Assembly: GCF_000153485.2 (NCBI RefSeq)
Contig: NC_018721.1
Coordinates: 2,976,001-3,040,000 of the forward strand
Direction: 5' to 3'
DNA from: Psychroflexus torquis ATCC 700755
GTDB lineage: Bacteria > Bacteroidota > Bacteroidia > Flavobacteriales > Flavobacteriaceae
Length of the DNA: 64,000 nt
Positions 9,577-19,507 of this stretch are shown in pieces. The position numbers and the translations under genes are program-made. The notes beneath the pieces were generated by a model. It made no database searches and was not told where the DNA came from. It was given only the letters and a program-made list of their open reading frames with translations. Numbering within the stretch: the stretch's first letter is position 1; every line of letters starts with the position of its first letter.

Positions 9577-10665
9577 ATGAAATACTTTAAATTTTTAACA
9601 CTTCTTTTATTTTTATTTACTGCTGAAAATTTTTATTCCCAAGTTGATTCTACCATAGATAATAAAATAGATTCCTTCCTTAACAAGTTAACTGATGAAG
9701 AATTTTCAGGGACAATTTTAGTAGCAAAAAATGGTAATATTACTCAAAAACGAGCTTATGGATTAGCGAGTAAAGAACTTGATGTAAAAAATAAAACTGA
9801 CACAAAATTTAATATCGCATCTATAACAAAAACCTTTACTGCCGTTGCGATACTTCAATTACATGAAGAAGGGAAAATTGATCTAAACACACCGATAGGA
9901 AATTATCTAAAAGATTATCCAAATGAGAAAGTTAAAAATTCTGTAACCATCTCTCAGTTATTAACCCATACTGCAGGATTACCAAACTTTTACGTGACTA
10001 ATTTTTTGGATGAATGTAAATTTAAATTCAAGGACGTAAAAGACTTTGTTCCATTATTCGTAAATGATTCCTTGCTTTCAGAACCGGGAACAGAATATAA
10101 TTATGATGCCGCTGGATATGTATTACTCGGATTAATTATAGAAGAAATTACTGGAAACAATTACTACGACTATCTAAACCAAAATATTTTCAGAAAAGCT
10201 AAAATGATAAATACCGCTGCTTATGATGTTGACGCCATTATAGAAAATAAAGCAAACGGTTATACTTTTGCAGGAGATACAACTAAGCCTTTAAAGAACA
10301 ATGTCTTTTACTTGTCAAAAGCATCTCCCGGGGGTTTTCACTATTCTACCGTTGAAGATTTATTTAATTTCAATAAAGCTCTTTTTAGCTATAAATTGAT
10401 AAATAAAGTAACTGTGGATCTTATGATAAAGCCTCGTATTAAAGGATATAATACACATTTAGGTTACGGAATAGATGTAGATAAAAGGTATAATGAAACT
10501 ATTTTAGGTCATAGTGGTGGATGGTATGGAATAAGTGGTGAGATAATCTACTTGCCAAAATCTGATTATACTATTACAATTTTATCAAATGTAGATTCGA
10601 GTATAGATTCAGGTAAACCAATGGTATCAGACTTTTTTAAAGTATTACTGGCAGGTAATATCTAA
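9577..10665 (+). CDS. secreted serine hydrolase, beta-lactamase/PBP4 class C fold
   Basis: The protein is 362 aa with a signal peptide (hydrophobic residues 4-19, then SQVD). The nucleophile motif S82-I-T-K85 is intact and the third motif is GHSGG near residue 310. The usual second motif Y-S-N appears as Y176-D-A178 in the context PGTEYNYDAAGY, so the Asn is replaced by Ala. Members are periplasmic esterases, D-aminopeptidases or peptidoglycan hydrolases, and true beta-lactamase activity is unlikely. It is flanked by GTTATAGTATACT (9544) and AGTATATTTACTAAC (10825), which are near reverse complements, so it may be the first cassette of the array. The start ATG gives the signal peptide directly. 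Confidence 0.85.
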   Translation: MKYFKFLTLLLFLFTAENFYSQVDSTIDNKIDSFLNKLTDEEFSGTILVAKNGNITQKRAYGLASKELDVKNKTDTKFNIASITKTFTAVAILQLHEEGKIDLNTPIGNYLKDYPNEKVKNSVTISQLLTHTAGLPNFYVTNFLDECKFKFKDVKDFVPLFVNDSLLSEPGTEYNYDAAGYVLLGLIIEEITGNNYYDYLNQNIFRKAKMINTAAYDVDAIIENKANGYTFAGDTTKPLKNNVFYLSKASPGGFHYSTVEDLFNFNKALFSYKLINKVTVDLMIKPRIKGYNTHLGYGIDVDKRYNETILGHSGGWYGISGEIIYLPKSDYTITILSNVDSSIDSGKPMVSDFFKVLLAGNI

Positions 10666-10824
10666 GCACATAATTCTATGTCGGACAGAAGAATCGATTA
10701 AATCGTATTGCATAAAATAAGCGGTCGGAATTGAACATAGTTACGCAAATGGAATTCAAAATCTCTGTACTTAAATAGAACTTTAAATTTTTTGCGTAAA
10801 ACTAAATTTGAAATAGTGACGGAA

Positions 10825-11023
10825 AGTATATTTACTAACAATGGCTATAAAAAATGGTGGGCAGTAAGTGCCATATTAAAAGGTACGGTATATTTACGAA
10901 GACCGCCGAATCTTTTGATTTGGCTTTCATAGAAAAATAATATAAAAAGCTTTGGCTATAAGCTTAATCAAAAGTTCACTACTTTTAATTATCATACTAA
11001 ACATAGTCTAGACAGTACCAATA
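10825..11023 (+). repeat. attC-like recombination site 1
   Basis: Spans the 3' core AGTATATTTACTAAC of the hydrolase unit to the 5' core GTACCAATA (11015-11023) of the next unit. The start TAACAATGGCTATAAAAAAT has the shape of the 5' arms seen at other sites. The 159 bp before it, after the hydrolase stop, hold no gene. Confidence 0.45.
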
Positions 11024-11025
11024 AT

Positions 11026-12044
11026 TTGTACAGACATCAATCTTACATATTAATATTTCTGCTTTTCATGGGATTTATTTCCTATGCACAATCTAATTTT
11101 GCTGAAATCGATAAGCATGTAGCAAATATTGGATTCAATCCAAAAGACAAACTTGCCAAAAAAATAACGTCGGAATTCAATACTGATTTATAAAAAGTGC
11201 GTGCTTTATTTGTGTGGATTACGAACAATATTACTTACGACTTTGAATTATTAGAAAGTAAGAAACTAAAGCAGGAATTTTATATTTCACAGGACAGCGT
11301 TATAGATAAAACTTTAGAACGGAAAAAAGCAATTTGTAGTGGCTATTCACTTTTGTTTAAAAAACTTTGTAACGACCTCGATATACAATGCGAAGTTGTG
11401 AATGGATATTCAAAACAATGGCTTGATAGTTCTATTTCTAAAAATGTTTCTGACCACGCTTGGAATGCAGTAAAAATTGATGAGAAATGGTTTTTAATAG
11501 ATGCAACTTGGGCAAGCAAAAATGAAGATAATACCGAAAGAGATGACTTTTGGTTTATGACTAATCCAGAATCCTTTGTGTATTCTCATTATCCTGAAAA
11601 CGAAAAATGGACTTTGTTGGAAAACGGACTCACAAAAGAAGACTTTGACCAATTACCGTCAATTACTGACCGAAGTTTTTTTGAAGATGGAATAAAAATT
11701 TTAGTTCCAAATAAAAAATAATTGATGTAGAAAGAGATCGTATTATTAAAGTCGAATTGGGAACAAATAATACAGAACGCGAGATTTTATTACGCGGTTA
11801 TCCTCATGAAACCTATGCCTCAAAGAACAATTTGGAATTTCCAAGTGATGAGGAATATGCAAAACTGACTTCAGAGGAAAGGAATAAATACAATAAAGTT
11901 ATTCCGAGTATAGAAATAATGAAAATTGAAACAAAAGATAATAAAATTCTGATAGAAGCACGTTTAACTTCTGAAAACATAAAGAAATTTGAAATTGTAG
12001 TGCAAGGAAATGATATCGCTACAATTAAAGTAAATTTGAAATAA
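11026..12044 (+). pseudogene. transglutaminase-like secreted protein, broken twice
   Basis: Read from a TTG at 11026, the frame gives a signal peptide (ILIFLLFMGFISYAQ) and about 35 more residues, then an in-frame TAA at 11191-11193. It continues as a 174-aa transglutaminase-like domain with the Cys (AICSGYS), His (DHAWNAV) and Asp (LIDATW) of the catalytic triad, ends at 11721, and resumes after a frameshift at 11757-12044. Without the nonsense and frameshift lesions it would be a single protein of about 338 aa. A downstream GTG at 11197 could in principle give a cytoplasmic fragment. Flanking cores GTACCAATA and TATTGGTAC are perfect 9-bp reverse complements. Confidence 0.75.
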
Positions 12045-12048
12045 AAAC

Positions 12049-12154
12049 TATTGGTACCAAGGTGTATAATTAATTGCTTTGGCAAGTGCTTATCTAAAAT
12101 ACTCTGATGGACTTTTCTCTAGTCCGTAGTTGTTTTACCAATTTAAGTTGCTTA
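12049..12154 (+). repeat. attC-like recombination site 2 (short type)
   Basis: A 106-bp site from the core TATTGGTAC (12049-12057) to GTTGCTTA (12147-12154), within the size range of classical attC sites. Contains TATAATTAATTGCTTTGGC, a block also found (slightly changed) at 35160. The entering core pairs with GTACCAATA before the transglutaminase gene; the leaving core pairs with GGGCAAC after the MORN-like gene. Confidence 0.6.
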
Positions 12155-12484
12155 ATCATGTAAGTAACCATGAATATTCCGTTATGTATAATTATTAAAA
12201 TACTATTAAATTTTATATTCCTGCTAGTTTTAAGCCATTTGTCTTTTAGTCAAAATAGCGAAAGCGCAAACCTAAATTTGGTTTTTTACAGCGAATGTTC
12301 TGGTAAAATTATAACGCCTGAATTTGATATAGATATTGTACCTGAGTCGGACACTATTAAAATACTGACTTATTATATTGAGAGAGCAGAATGGATTTCA
12401 CAAAATACAATCACTATTGATTTAAGAAAAAATGACACTATAAAAATACCGAGAATACTCTTTGGTAGAGGAAATGAATTATAT

Positions 12485-12492
12485 AGCAAACG
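12485..12492 (+). repeat. 8-bp target duplication of IS66, left copy
   Basis: AGCAAACG, repeated at 14846-14853. Eight base pairs is the normal IS66 target duplication. Confidence 0.9.
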
Positions 12493-12565
12493 GTATCCAC
12501 CCCACCAACCACATATTGACCACCTGACTTTCTCTCGATAGCTTTGCTCTAAAATAATATTTATT

Positions 12566-12844
12566 ATGAGCAAACACGAAGAAATGTACAAATTGGTAAC
12601 GGAATATCAAAGTAGTGGCCTTTCGTCAAAAGCCTTTAGCAAAGAAAGAGGGATCAGCCCTTCTACTTTTAGTTACTGGATACGCAAAAAGAAAGAGGAA
12701 GATCACCCGGGCGGTTTTGTGGAAGTAGACACTGGATTGAAATCTTCAGCCAGTGCCATGGAATTTATTTACCCCAATGGGGTCAAGCTTCAAATGAGTT
12801 CACCGGATCTGGCATTAATTGCAAGGTTAGTAAAACTTTACTAA
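12566..12844 (+). CDS. tnpA: IS66 accessory protein TnpA
   Basis: The protein is 92 aa with a helix-turn-helix (SSKAFSKERGISPSTFSYWI) like the IS66 OrfA/TnpA DNA-binding protein needed for transposition. It overlaps tnpB by one base, as is usual for this family. Confidence 0.88.
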   Translation: MSKHEEMYKLVTEYQSSGLSSKAFSKERGISPSTFSYWIRKKKEEDHPGGFVEVDTGLKSSASAMEFIYPNGVKLQMSSPDLALIARLVKLY

Positions 12845-13185
12845 TGTTCTCGCTAGGTTCTTCCCATTGTTATCACTTTTACCTCAAGCCCTGTGATATG
12901 CGTAAATCCTTCCATGGCCTAAGCGGACTGGTAAGAAATGAACTGAATAGGGAGCCCACAAGTGGCGATGTGTTCGTTTTTCTTAACCGGAATCGCACCC
13001 ATCTGAAGCTCCTTCATTGGGAACGGGGCGGCTTTGTTTTATACTATAAACGCCTGGAGCGGGGAAGCTTCACTCCACCTGCAATAAGGGAAGGCCAGAC
13101 TAGTTTCAGCTGGCCGCAACTGGTGCTGATGATCGAGGGTATTACGGTTAAAAAAAGTGTTCAGAAACTGCGCTATTCACACTAG
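12844..13185 (+). CDS. tnpB: IS66 accessory protein TnpB (Orf2)
   Basis: The protein is 113 aa with the hallmark features of IS66 Orf2: an early DMRKSFHGLSGLV motif, VFVFLNRNRTHLKLLHW, and GGFVLYYKRLERGSF. It is an accessory factor of unknown biochemical role. The length is normal. Confidence 0.92.
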   Translation: MFSLGSSHCYHFYLKPCDMRKSFHGLSGLVRNELNREPTSGDVFVFLNRNRTHLKLLHWERGGFVLYYKRLERGSFTPPAIREGQTSFSWPQLVLMIEGITVKKSVQKLRYSH

Positions 13186-13245
13186 GAAATAATCGTATTT
13201 TATCAGTAAAAACAGGGGTTAACGCTAGGTTCAAAGTATCGGTTT

Positions 13246-14769
13246 TTGTATATTTATCCTATGCAAAATGCCCTGGAAAACCTTACTAAAGACCAACTTT
13301 TGAGCCTACTTCAGAAGAAGGGAAAGGATGTTGAAAAGGCACACTATAAGATCTTGGATTTGGAGTTTCAACTGGCTCAGTACAAACGGATTGTTCACGG
13401 ACAGAAAAGAGAACGCTTCGAGGGTGATAAGGATCAAATGAGCCTTCCCTTTGAGATGGAGCCAGAAATAGCACAAAGGCAGGAAGAAGAAGTAAAGGAA
13501 AAGCTTACCTATGAGCGCCGAAAAAGGAAATCTGCTCATAAAGGTCGAGTACCGCTTCCGCAGCATCTTCCCGTGGAAGAAATCAAGATCTACCCTGAGG
13601 GCGATTTAAGCGATATGGTCTGTATTGGAGAAGAAATCACCGAGGAATTAGAATATGAGCCTTCCAAATATTACATCAAACGCTACATCCGCTATAAATA
13701 CGCTCCTCGGAATAAAGAAGGAGTTGTAATAGGAGCGCTTCCAGAGCGAGTTATTGAAAAAGGAATACCGGGAGCCGGGCTTTTAGCTTCCATTCTGGTC
13801 GATAAGTATGAAGACCATCTCCCTCTTTACCGCCAGCTTCAGCGTTTTAAAAGAGCTGATATTCCTATTGCCTCTTCCACTTTGGAAGGCTGGACCAGGC
13901 AAAGCCTTAAAATATTGGATATTCTTTATCAGCATTTGCTGGAAGATATTCGGTCAAAGGGGTATCTCCAGGCCGATGAGTCCCCCATCAAAGTCATCGA
14001 TAAGAAAAAGAAAGGCACCACCCATCAGGGATACTACTGGGTGTACCATTGTCCTATAGATAAAACGGTGCTTTTTGATTATCAGTCGGGGCGCAGCGCC
14101 CAGGCTGCAGCGCATGTATTATCAGGATTTAAGGGCTACCTGCAAAGTGATGGGTATTCTGTTTATGATAAAATTGGAAAACGCGAAGGGGTTACTCACC
14201 TTAATTGCTGGGCTCATGCCCGAAGGGAATTTGATAAAGCCCGGGACAATGATAAACTAAAGGCAGAGATAGCGCTTACTTTTATCCAGAAGCTCTACAA
14301 AGTCGAGGCTAAGGCACGGGAGAATAATTTAAATCCAAAAGAGCGAAAAAAGCTTCGGCTGGACGAGTCCTTGGGGATCATTGATGAATTTGGAAAATGG
14401 ATGGTAAACCAGCTAAAGGATCACCATATCCTGCCAAAAAGCACAATAGGTAAAGCTATGAGTTACAGCCTGAACCGGTGGGACCAGCTCAGTGCCTATT
14501 TATATGATGGGGTTCTCGAGATAGATAATAATCTCACTGAAAATGCTATAAGAAAATTAGCTTTGGGACGTAAGAACTATCTCTTTGCAGGCTCTCACGA
14601 TGCGGCACAACGAGGGGCAATTATGTATTCCTTCTTTGCAATCTGTAAAAAACACGAGGTGAACCCTTATCAGTGGTTAAAGTACACTTTGGAAAATATT
14701 ATGTCCATCAACCACAAGAATATTAAAGATTTGTATCCCCAGAATTACAAAAAACTACAGAATACATAA
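13246..14769 (+). CDS. tnpC: IS66 transposase TnpC
   Basis: The protein is 507 aa, full length for the IS66 DDE transposase. It has an N-terminal coiled-coil and zinc-finger-like region, then the catalytic core with QADESPIKV (first Asp), LQSDGYSVYD (second Asp) and DNNLTENAIRKLALGRKN (Glu), and the C-terminal IS66 segment. It appears intact. The start at 13246 is a codon-plausible ATG; a second Met (MQNALE) five codons later is also possible. Confidence 0.93.
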   Translation: MYIYPMQNALENLTKDQLLSLLQKKGKDVEKAHYKILDLEFQLAQYKRIVHGQKRERFEGDKDQMSLPFEMEPEIAQRQEEEVKEKLTYERRKRKSAHKGRVPLPQHLPVEEIKIYPEGDLSDMVCIGEEITEELEYEPSKYYIKRYIRYKYAPRNKEGVVIGALPERVIEKGIPGAGLLASILVDKYEDHLPLYRQLQRFKRADIPIASSTLEGWTRQSLKILDILYQHLLEDIRSKGYLQADESPIKVIDKKKKGTTHQGYYWVYHCPIDKTVLFDYQSGRSAQAAAHVLSGFKGYLQSDGYSVYDKIGKREGVTHLNCWAHARREFDKARDNDKLKAEIALTFIQKLYKVEAKARENNLNPKERKKLRLDESLGIIDEFGKWMVNQLKDHHILPKSTIGKAMSYSLNRWDQLSAYLYDGVLEIDNNLTENAIRKLALGRKNYLFAGSHDAAQRGAIMYSFFAICKKHEVNPYQWLKYTLENIMSINHKNIKDLYPQNYKKLQNT

Positions 14770-14845
14770 GAGAAGTTTTTTACCCGGAATTACCTGATAA
14801 ACATAATCAGTTTGACTTGCTATATGTAGTTGGTGGGATGGATAC

Positions 14846-14853
14846 AGCAAACG
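14846..14853 (+). repeat. 8-bp target duplication of IS66, right copy
   Basis: AGCAAACG; removal of this copy restores the reading frame of the interrupted cassette gene. Confidence 0.9.
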
Positions 14854-15214
14854 CTGGACTTATCTAAACTGCAATAAAATTTGCAAAGGAATAGAAACCG
14901 ACTATTATTCTAACGGGAATAAAAGGCTTGTAGGAAATTTTGAGAACGGAAAACCATCAGAAATTAAGTTTTATAGAGAGAATGGAACTTTTGAATCTCA
15001 AGACATCTATGAAATAGGAACTTTGCATAAAACAAGAGTGAATTATTATAATGAAGATGGAGAACTAATTGAATATGAAATTCACAAAAACCAAAAAAGA
15101 AAAACGGTGATTAAAACATTTAACAAAAATCAGAAACGAATTAACAAAGAAGTGCGATATTATCACATTCAATAAAATAAATATGGGCAACACCGTATTT
15201 AATTTACTGCTTGG

Positions 15215-15420
15215 TACGGGTCCATTTTACCCTGCTTCCACTTTTTCATAATCACAGGTGCTAGACCTGCATAACTCACTTTCATTTGTAAAACGATTAA
15301 TACCATCTGCCAAGACAACCAAAATTTCAGCTATTTTATTTTCAATCTCTGGTATCGTTTTTAGGCGCGTTAAAACATCTTGACGCTTTTGTTTAACTAT
15401 TACTAATAGTTTAGTTTTCC
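15215..15420 (-). pseudogene. IS110-family transposase fragment
   Basis: Minus-strand translation gives QDVLTRLKTIPEIENKIAEI then VVLADGINRFTNES, matching the C-terminal transposase_20 region (compare LTRLKTTPGIGNIAAVMLVV at 43770-44035), then loses frame. The same fragment recurs in four other long sites. Confidence 0.65.
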
Positions 15421-15589
15421 AAGGTTTTTATCTTCTTTTAAACTTGTTTCAAACTGCTTTCCAAATAGGGGAGTACCTGTATTCCTCTCATTATTTTTGA
15501 AAATAAATAGTGTCCCTAAAAATAATTATGGAAATTAAGATGACGAAAACCTGTGTTCACCCTGTAATGAAAAAGATAAACGAGTAGTG

Positions 15590-15755
15590 TTGGCAAACCT
15601 TCGGTGCATTAGAATCTTGATTGCAGCATTAGTAGTGGTTAATTAAAAGTCTCTTGGATAATATATATGAAAGTGTTAGCTTAGGTGAAAATAAAACAAC
15701 GTCCTATAATAGATATATACCCTATACTGAAGATTTTAATAGGGTTTATAAGGAT
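15590..15755 (+). repeat. conserved 3' block, copy 1
   Basis: Begins near GTGTTGGCAAACCTTCGGTG, passes GTGTTAGCTTAG, and ends TATACCCTATACTGAAG...AATAGGGTTTATAAGGAT immediately before the 5' core of the next gene. The terminal inverted pair ACCCTAT/ATAGGGT can form a hairpin. Eight copies precede unrelated genes (also near 24895, 31310, 32740, 34370, 36290, 40945 and 42470). Confidence 0.8.
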
Positions 15756-15798
15756 GTTGGCTGTAAGCCGAAAAAACAAAACTGAAATTATTTAATAA

Positions 15799-18504
15799 AT
15801 GAATAAAAGGACATTAAACACCTTTTTATCGCGAGGGTTCCCAACAGATTTGATTGATAAAATTGATAAATTATCATTAACATATTCTGCTTTAAATAAT
15901 ATTTCCAAAAAAACTCTAATCAAAATAGGATTTGATGAAAAAGAAGCTCTAATAATTCATACAAAAACTGGCAGAAATAGAATTGAAAAAGAAGTCATAA
16001 AATCATTAATTGAAAAGAGTGGAGGTTGTTGTTGCTTTTGTGAAAATGGTATTAATAACCAGCCCTATCAAATACATCACATCGAGGAATATCACCTAAG
16101 CCAAAATAATAATGAATCAAATTTATTAGTTGTATGCCCTACTCATCACTTTGTAATTCATTCCGAAAAAATAAGCCAAACTGAACAAATAATCAAAAAA
16201 AATAAATGGAGTAAAATTTGGGAGATTTCTAAAGAATATAACAATAAACAATTATCATATCCATTTAAATCATTTTCAATAATAGATTACATAAAAGAAG
16301 GAACGTTAGCAGAGGTTCTTTCATTTAGCATTTCTAATAGTAATTTATGTGAATCATTAACCTTTGGAACTTTAGCTGATAATGCATATAGCATTCTTTT
16401 AAAAACTAATACTCTAATATTGGCAGGTAATTCAGGTAGTGGTAAGTCTACATTTTCATTAGGAATAGCTGGGAAATTTAAAACAAGTACTGTTTTAAAG
16501 TATGAGCCCAAAATAGATAACAAAATTGAAGATATATTAAATCTTATATCATTCACTGTGAATGAATCAATTTTAATAATTGACGATGCTAATTTATACT
16601 TTAGTTCTAATGAAATAGAAAAAATATTAAATGCTACAACTAAAAAACTTAAAATTATTATAACTTTTACTTCAGGAACTGTTGATGAAGGAGTCGAAAA
16701 CCATTTCCCTCTTAATTCAATATTTCTTTCCTGGCCCGAGTTAGAAATTAGGTGCAAACAATATTTTCTTGATAAAGAAGAATTACTAATCAATTATTTG
16801 AATGAAAATAACATCAATAATTTTGATAATAATACAATTGGTTTTTCATTTCCGTCTATTACATTACAAAATCTATTTGATAGTTTTTCAAATAGAATAG
16901 ATAAAATAAAAACAGTTTGGGAATTTATCTATTTATTATCAAATGGTCATTCAAAGATTGATAATATTTCCACTAAACTTTATGCCAAAGAAAGGTTAGA
17001 TATCGTTGTCTTTTTTTGTTCTGTCGTTCAAATTGGAAATATTGACTCTGGAGTTACTATAAGTGAAGTTCAAACTTTATATAGAGAAAATAATATATTA
17101 AATCTATCTTCAGAACCCGAACAAAAGTGGTTATTAACCATATTAGATAAATTATGTTATGAGCGTATATTAAAAACAGACAGAGGCAGATACAAGACTA
17201 TTCATAGAAAATTTGCTCAAAACTTCATTGAATCATTTTCATTTAAACACCCAGAAGAAGCTGACAATATTTTAAAAAGTTATCTTGACAAACAAACAAA
17301 TGCGAAACCGATAGTAATTTTATGGTCTTGGTTAAAATTAACATCTGCAAAATTTATAATTCCTAAGTGGTTAAAAAGTAAAGGTTATAACTTCCATATT
17401 AATTTTATATCAAAATGTGCTGAAGAAGATTTTGCAATACTAACTAACTATTTAAGTCTTATTGAGCATTCAATTCAACGAGATAAAGTTGTTTTTGAAA
17501 AAATCATCAATCTAAATATTGAAGGAATATCAAGTTCAATGAACAATTATAATGAACCTATATTTTACTACCATGGAAATTTATATAGAATCTTAAAACA
17601 AAATGTAAATTCAATAGCTGAACAAGTTTTTAAAAAATTAGATATTAATATTTTTACAGATAAAATTAAAATTGCTTCACCGAATGAATACTTTAACCTT
17701 AACTGGATGTTTAACTCACTAATTGAAATCAATAGTGATATAGTTAAACAAATAGCTGAAAAACTTAGTTTTTCAGATTGTCTTAATACATTAACAAACG
17801 TTGAATCAGGAAATGTTTCAAATATTGAAGAGGTAATTATATTTTATCGTAGATATATATTGCGCTTTAAAAGGAGTTATTTTCATAAATGTATTCAAAT
17901 TATTATTAGTAAAACATCTAATTCTTCTTATTCCAGTTTGAATTTTCCATATTTTTATTCAGGTTTGACTGAATTTATTTTTATAAAAAAAGAAATTAAG
18001 GCTGTATTAAAAAATTTAGATTTTGAAAGGTTAACCAAAGAATTGGTATGTTGTACTCCAAGAGATTGGAATAATATTGGAGTATTCCTTCTTTATACTA
18101 ATTTATATTATCCTGAATATTCAAAAAACTTTATAGACCTTATTGATTTACCGAAATTAGACGAAACTATTTCAAAATACTATAAAATGGATAGATATAA
18201 TTTTAGGTGTTTAATCCATTTCCTTGGGTGTAGTAGTTCATCTAAAAAGAAAAAAATATCAAAATTTCTATTACCTTTAATCAATGATTTATTAACAAAC
18301 TCATTAAACAAATATGAACTAAAAGAAATATTAAAAGCTTTTTATAAAATTGACAAAATAGAATCAATAAGATTATCAACGGAATTTAAAATTAGTATTT
18401 CATTTGAAGAAGATGAACGAAATGAGTTACCAAATTTTGACGATTCTTTTAACTCTAATGATTTAAGTACAGATTATTTTTTAGACGATTATCGTAAGTA
18501 TTAA
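15799..18504 (+). CDS. HNH endonuclease - STAND-type NTPase, candidate defence protein
   Basis: The protein is 901 aa. Residues 60-125 contain an HNH domain with zinc Cys pairs (C78/C81, C113) and H93-H94 plus H116-H117. A P-loop NTPase domain follows: Walker A G210-NSGSGKST, Walker B ILIIDD at about 258-263. The remaining about 600 residues are helical, without a family I can name, and resemble the long sensor half of STAND NTPases. The layout (nuclease, NTPase, large C-terminal sensor) resembles Avs-like antiviral proteins, but membership in a described family cannot be shown here. It is flanked by GTTGGCTG (15756) and CAG..GCCAAC (18519-18529), so it sits in the array as a single-gene cassette. 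Very AT-rich. Confidence 0.8.
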   Translation: MNKRTLNTFLSRGFPTDLIDKIDKLSLTYSALNNISKKTLIKIGFDEKEALIIHTKTGRNRIEKEVIKSLIEKSGGCCCFCENGINNQPYQIHHIEEYHLSQNNNESNLLVVCPTHHFVIHSEKISQTEQIIKKNKWSKIWEISKEYNNKQLSYPFKSFSIIDYIKEGTLAEVLSFSISNSNLCESLTFGTLADNAYSILLKTNTLILAGNSGSGKSTFSLGIAGKFKTSTVLKYEPKIDNKIEDILNLISFTVNESILIIDDANLYFSSNEIEKILNATTKKLKIIITFTSGTVDEGVENHFPLNSIFLSWPELEIRCKQYFLDKEELLINYLNENNINNFDNNTIGFSFPSITLQNLFDSFSNRIDKIKTVWEFIYLLSNGHSKIDNISTKLYAKERLDIVVFFCSVVQIGNIDSGVTISEVQTLYRENNILNLSSEPEQKWLLTILDKLCYERILKTDRGRYKTIHRKFAQNFIESFSFKHPEEADNILKSYLDKQTNAKPIVILWSWLKLTSAKFIIPKWLKSKGYNFHINFISKCAEEDFAILTNYLSLIEHSIQRDKVVFEKIINLNIEGISSSMNNYNEPIFYYHGNLYRILKQNVNSIAEQVFKKLDINIFTDKIKIASPNEYFNLNWMFNSLIEINSDIVKQIAEKLSFSDCLNTLTNVESGNVSNIEEVIIFYRRYILRFKRSYFHKCIQIIISKTSNSSYSSLNFPYFYSGLTEFIFIKKEIKAVLKNLDFERLTKELVCCTPRDWNNIGVFLLYTNLYYPEYSKNFIDLIDLPKLDETISKYYKMDRYNFRCLIHFLGCSSSSKKKKISKFLLPLINDLLTNSLNKYELKEILKAFYKIDKIESIRLSTEFKISISFEEDERNELPNFDDSFNSNDLSTDYFLDDYRKY

Positions 18505-19163
18505 AGTACAAACAAAGCCAGTTGCCAACAATGTATAAAAAACATAGGGCGTCTGTGTTAACTCCAAAGTTCAGTACTTATGTACAAGGTCCGTTAAATA
18601 TAAAATTTGGCATTTAAGAGAAAAAATAAAAGCAAAATATTTATATTTAGCTAAGTAATAAACCGAAACGATAGTGCTTATTAATTGCCCTACGTTTCTT
18701 AGTGTGCCAAGAATCAGCCATGGCATTAAACTGGCTGCATGCTGTAGATAAGATGATGGTAGATCCATCAAAGTCGTTGTATAGGCGATGGCTCTAAACC
18801 CCCTAAAGGTGCTGTTGTAAAGACCCCCGAAGCCTCGGGGGTGCTGAGCGTTTAGGAGAATCTAGTCCTAGAGATTAGCAGGTACGAATAAAGGAGTTGA
18901 ACTAAAGTGAACCATTGAAGAGGTGTCGAGAAGTAGGAACCTCCAGTCAAAAGCTACAGGGCGGAGCGTTAAGAAAATGTCCTGAGGACATTTTTAGCGA
19001 ACGAGCCAGTTGGTGTGAGGCATACGGAGTGAAAAGTAATGTTAGCAATAACATTACTTACAGAGATAACCTATTTATTTTCTGTAAAGTCCCGATATCT
19101 ATCGGGATCATTCAGGTGGCAAAGCCTGCCCCGTTTTTTTCGGGGAACTTTACTTGGGCTTGG

Positions 19164-19330
19164 CTAGTGTCTGGTTGGAAATACAGCAAAATCAAAAATG
19201 TTTTTTTTTGCGATTTTTGTCTTTAATTTTAATCGCCTGATGCTATTGCATCACCTCATAAAATACAAAAACAAATCTCATCAAAAATAATTCATTTTAT
19301 AAAATCTGTCTATTTCCAACCAGTCACTAG
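19164..19330 (+). repeat. 165-bp MITE, copy a
   Basis: Terminal inverted repeats CTAGTGTCTGGTTGGAAATA and TATTTCCAACCAGTCACTAG. No ORF. Near-identical copies at 25953, 27530 and 28142, all inside group II intron relics. Confidence 0.85.
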
Positions 19331-19507
19331 TTTCGGAACTTGGGAAACTGCTTATGAATGATAGACTTGTGTAAGGCTACCGTATTAGGATTCGCTACAA
19401 GTGAAAGGGAAATATTCAATCGAAACAAGCGAGAGATAGTCCCGATAGGTATCGGGAGAAGTTGAAAGCAGAGGCAGATTAATCCGTAGTAGTGTTGATC
19501 CCGATAG

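Larger units (their letters stand above)
12493..14845 (+). mobile_element. complete IS66-family insertion sequence
   Basis: The element is 2353 bp. The left end GTATCCACCCCACCAACCAC and the right end (reverse complement GTATCCATCCCACCAACTAC) are imperfect inverted repeats, and it is bounded by AGCAAACG on both sides. It carries tnpA, tnpB and tnpC in the usual order with a 1-bp tnpA/tnpB overlap. All three frames are open and complete, so it may be active. It inserted into a YwqK-like cassette gene. Confidence 0.92.
12170..15175 (+). pseudogene. YwqK/MORN-like secreted protein split by IS66
   Basis: The first part (12170-12492) encodes a signal peptide (FIFLLVLSHLSFSQ) and a short beta-rich domain. 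Removing the IS66 element and one 8-bp target copy joins codon 'cg' with 'c' at 14854 in frame, and the reading continues to the TAA at 15173-15175, giving 214 aa. The C-terminal part has repeated YYSNGNKRLVGNFENG / FYRENG / YYNEDGELI motifs, typical of the YwqK/MORN-repeat family. The insertion is the only lesion. Flanked by GTTGCTTA (12147) and GGGCAAC (15185), so it is a cassette. Confidence 0.8.
15185..15763 (+). repeat. attC-like site 3 (long type, with IS110 relic)
   Basis: Runs from GGGCAAC (15185-15191) to GTTGGCTG (15756-15763). It holds a decayed IS110 transposase fragment (minus strand, about 15215-15420), then the conserved 3' block (15590-15755) that is shared by eight sites. That block ends in a hairpin ACCCTAT...ATAGGGT and TAAGGATGTTGGC. 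No gene. Confidence 0.6.

Noticed and set aside
13286..13566. Minus-strand frames under the IS66 tnpC
   Set aside because: They are shadows of the transposase gene; no protein-like features.
18915..19226. 103-aa frame and its twin at 28007-28204
   Set aside because: Both lie inside group II intron RNA and the MITE and are repeated because the intron is repeated, not because they encode a protein.
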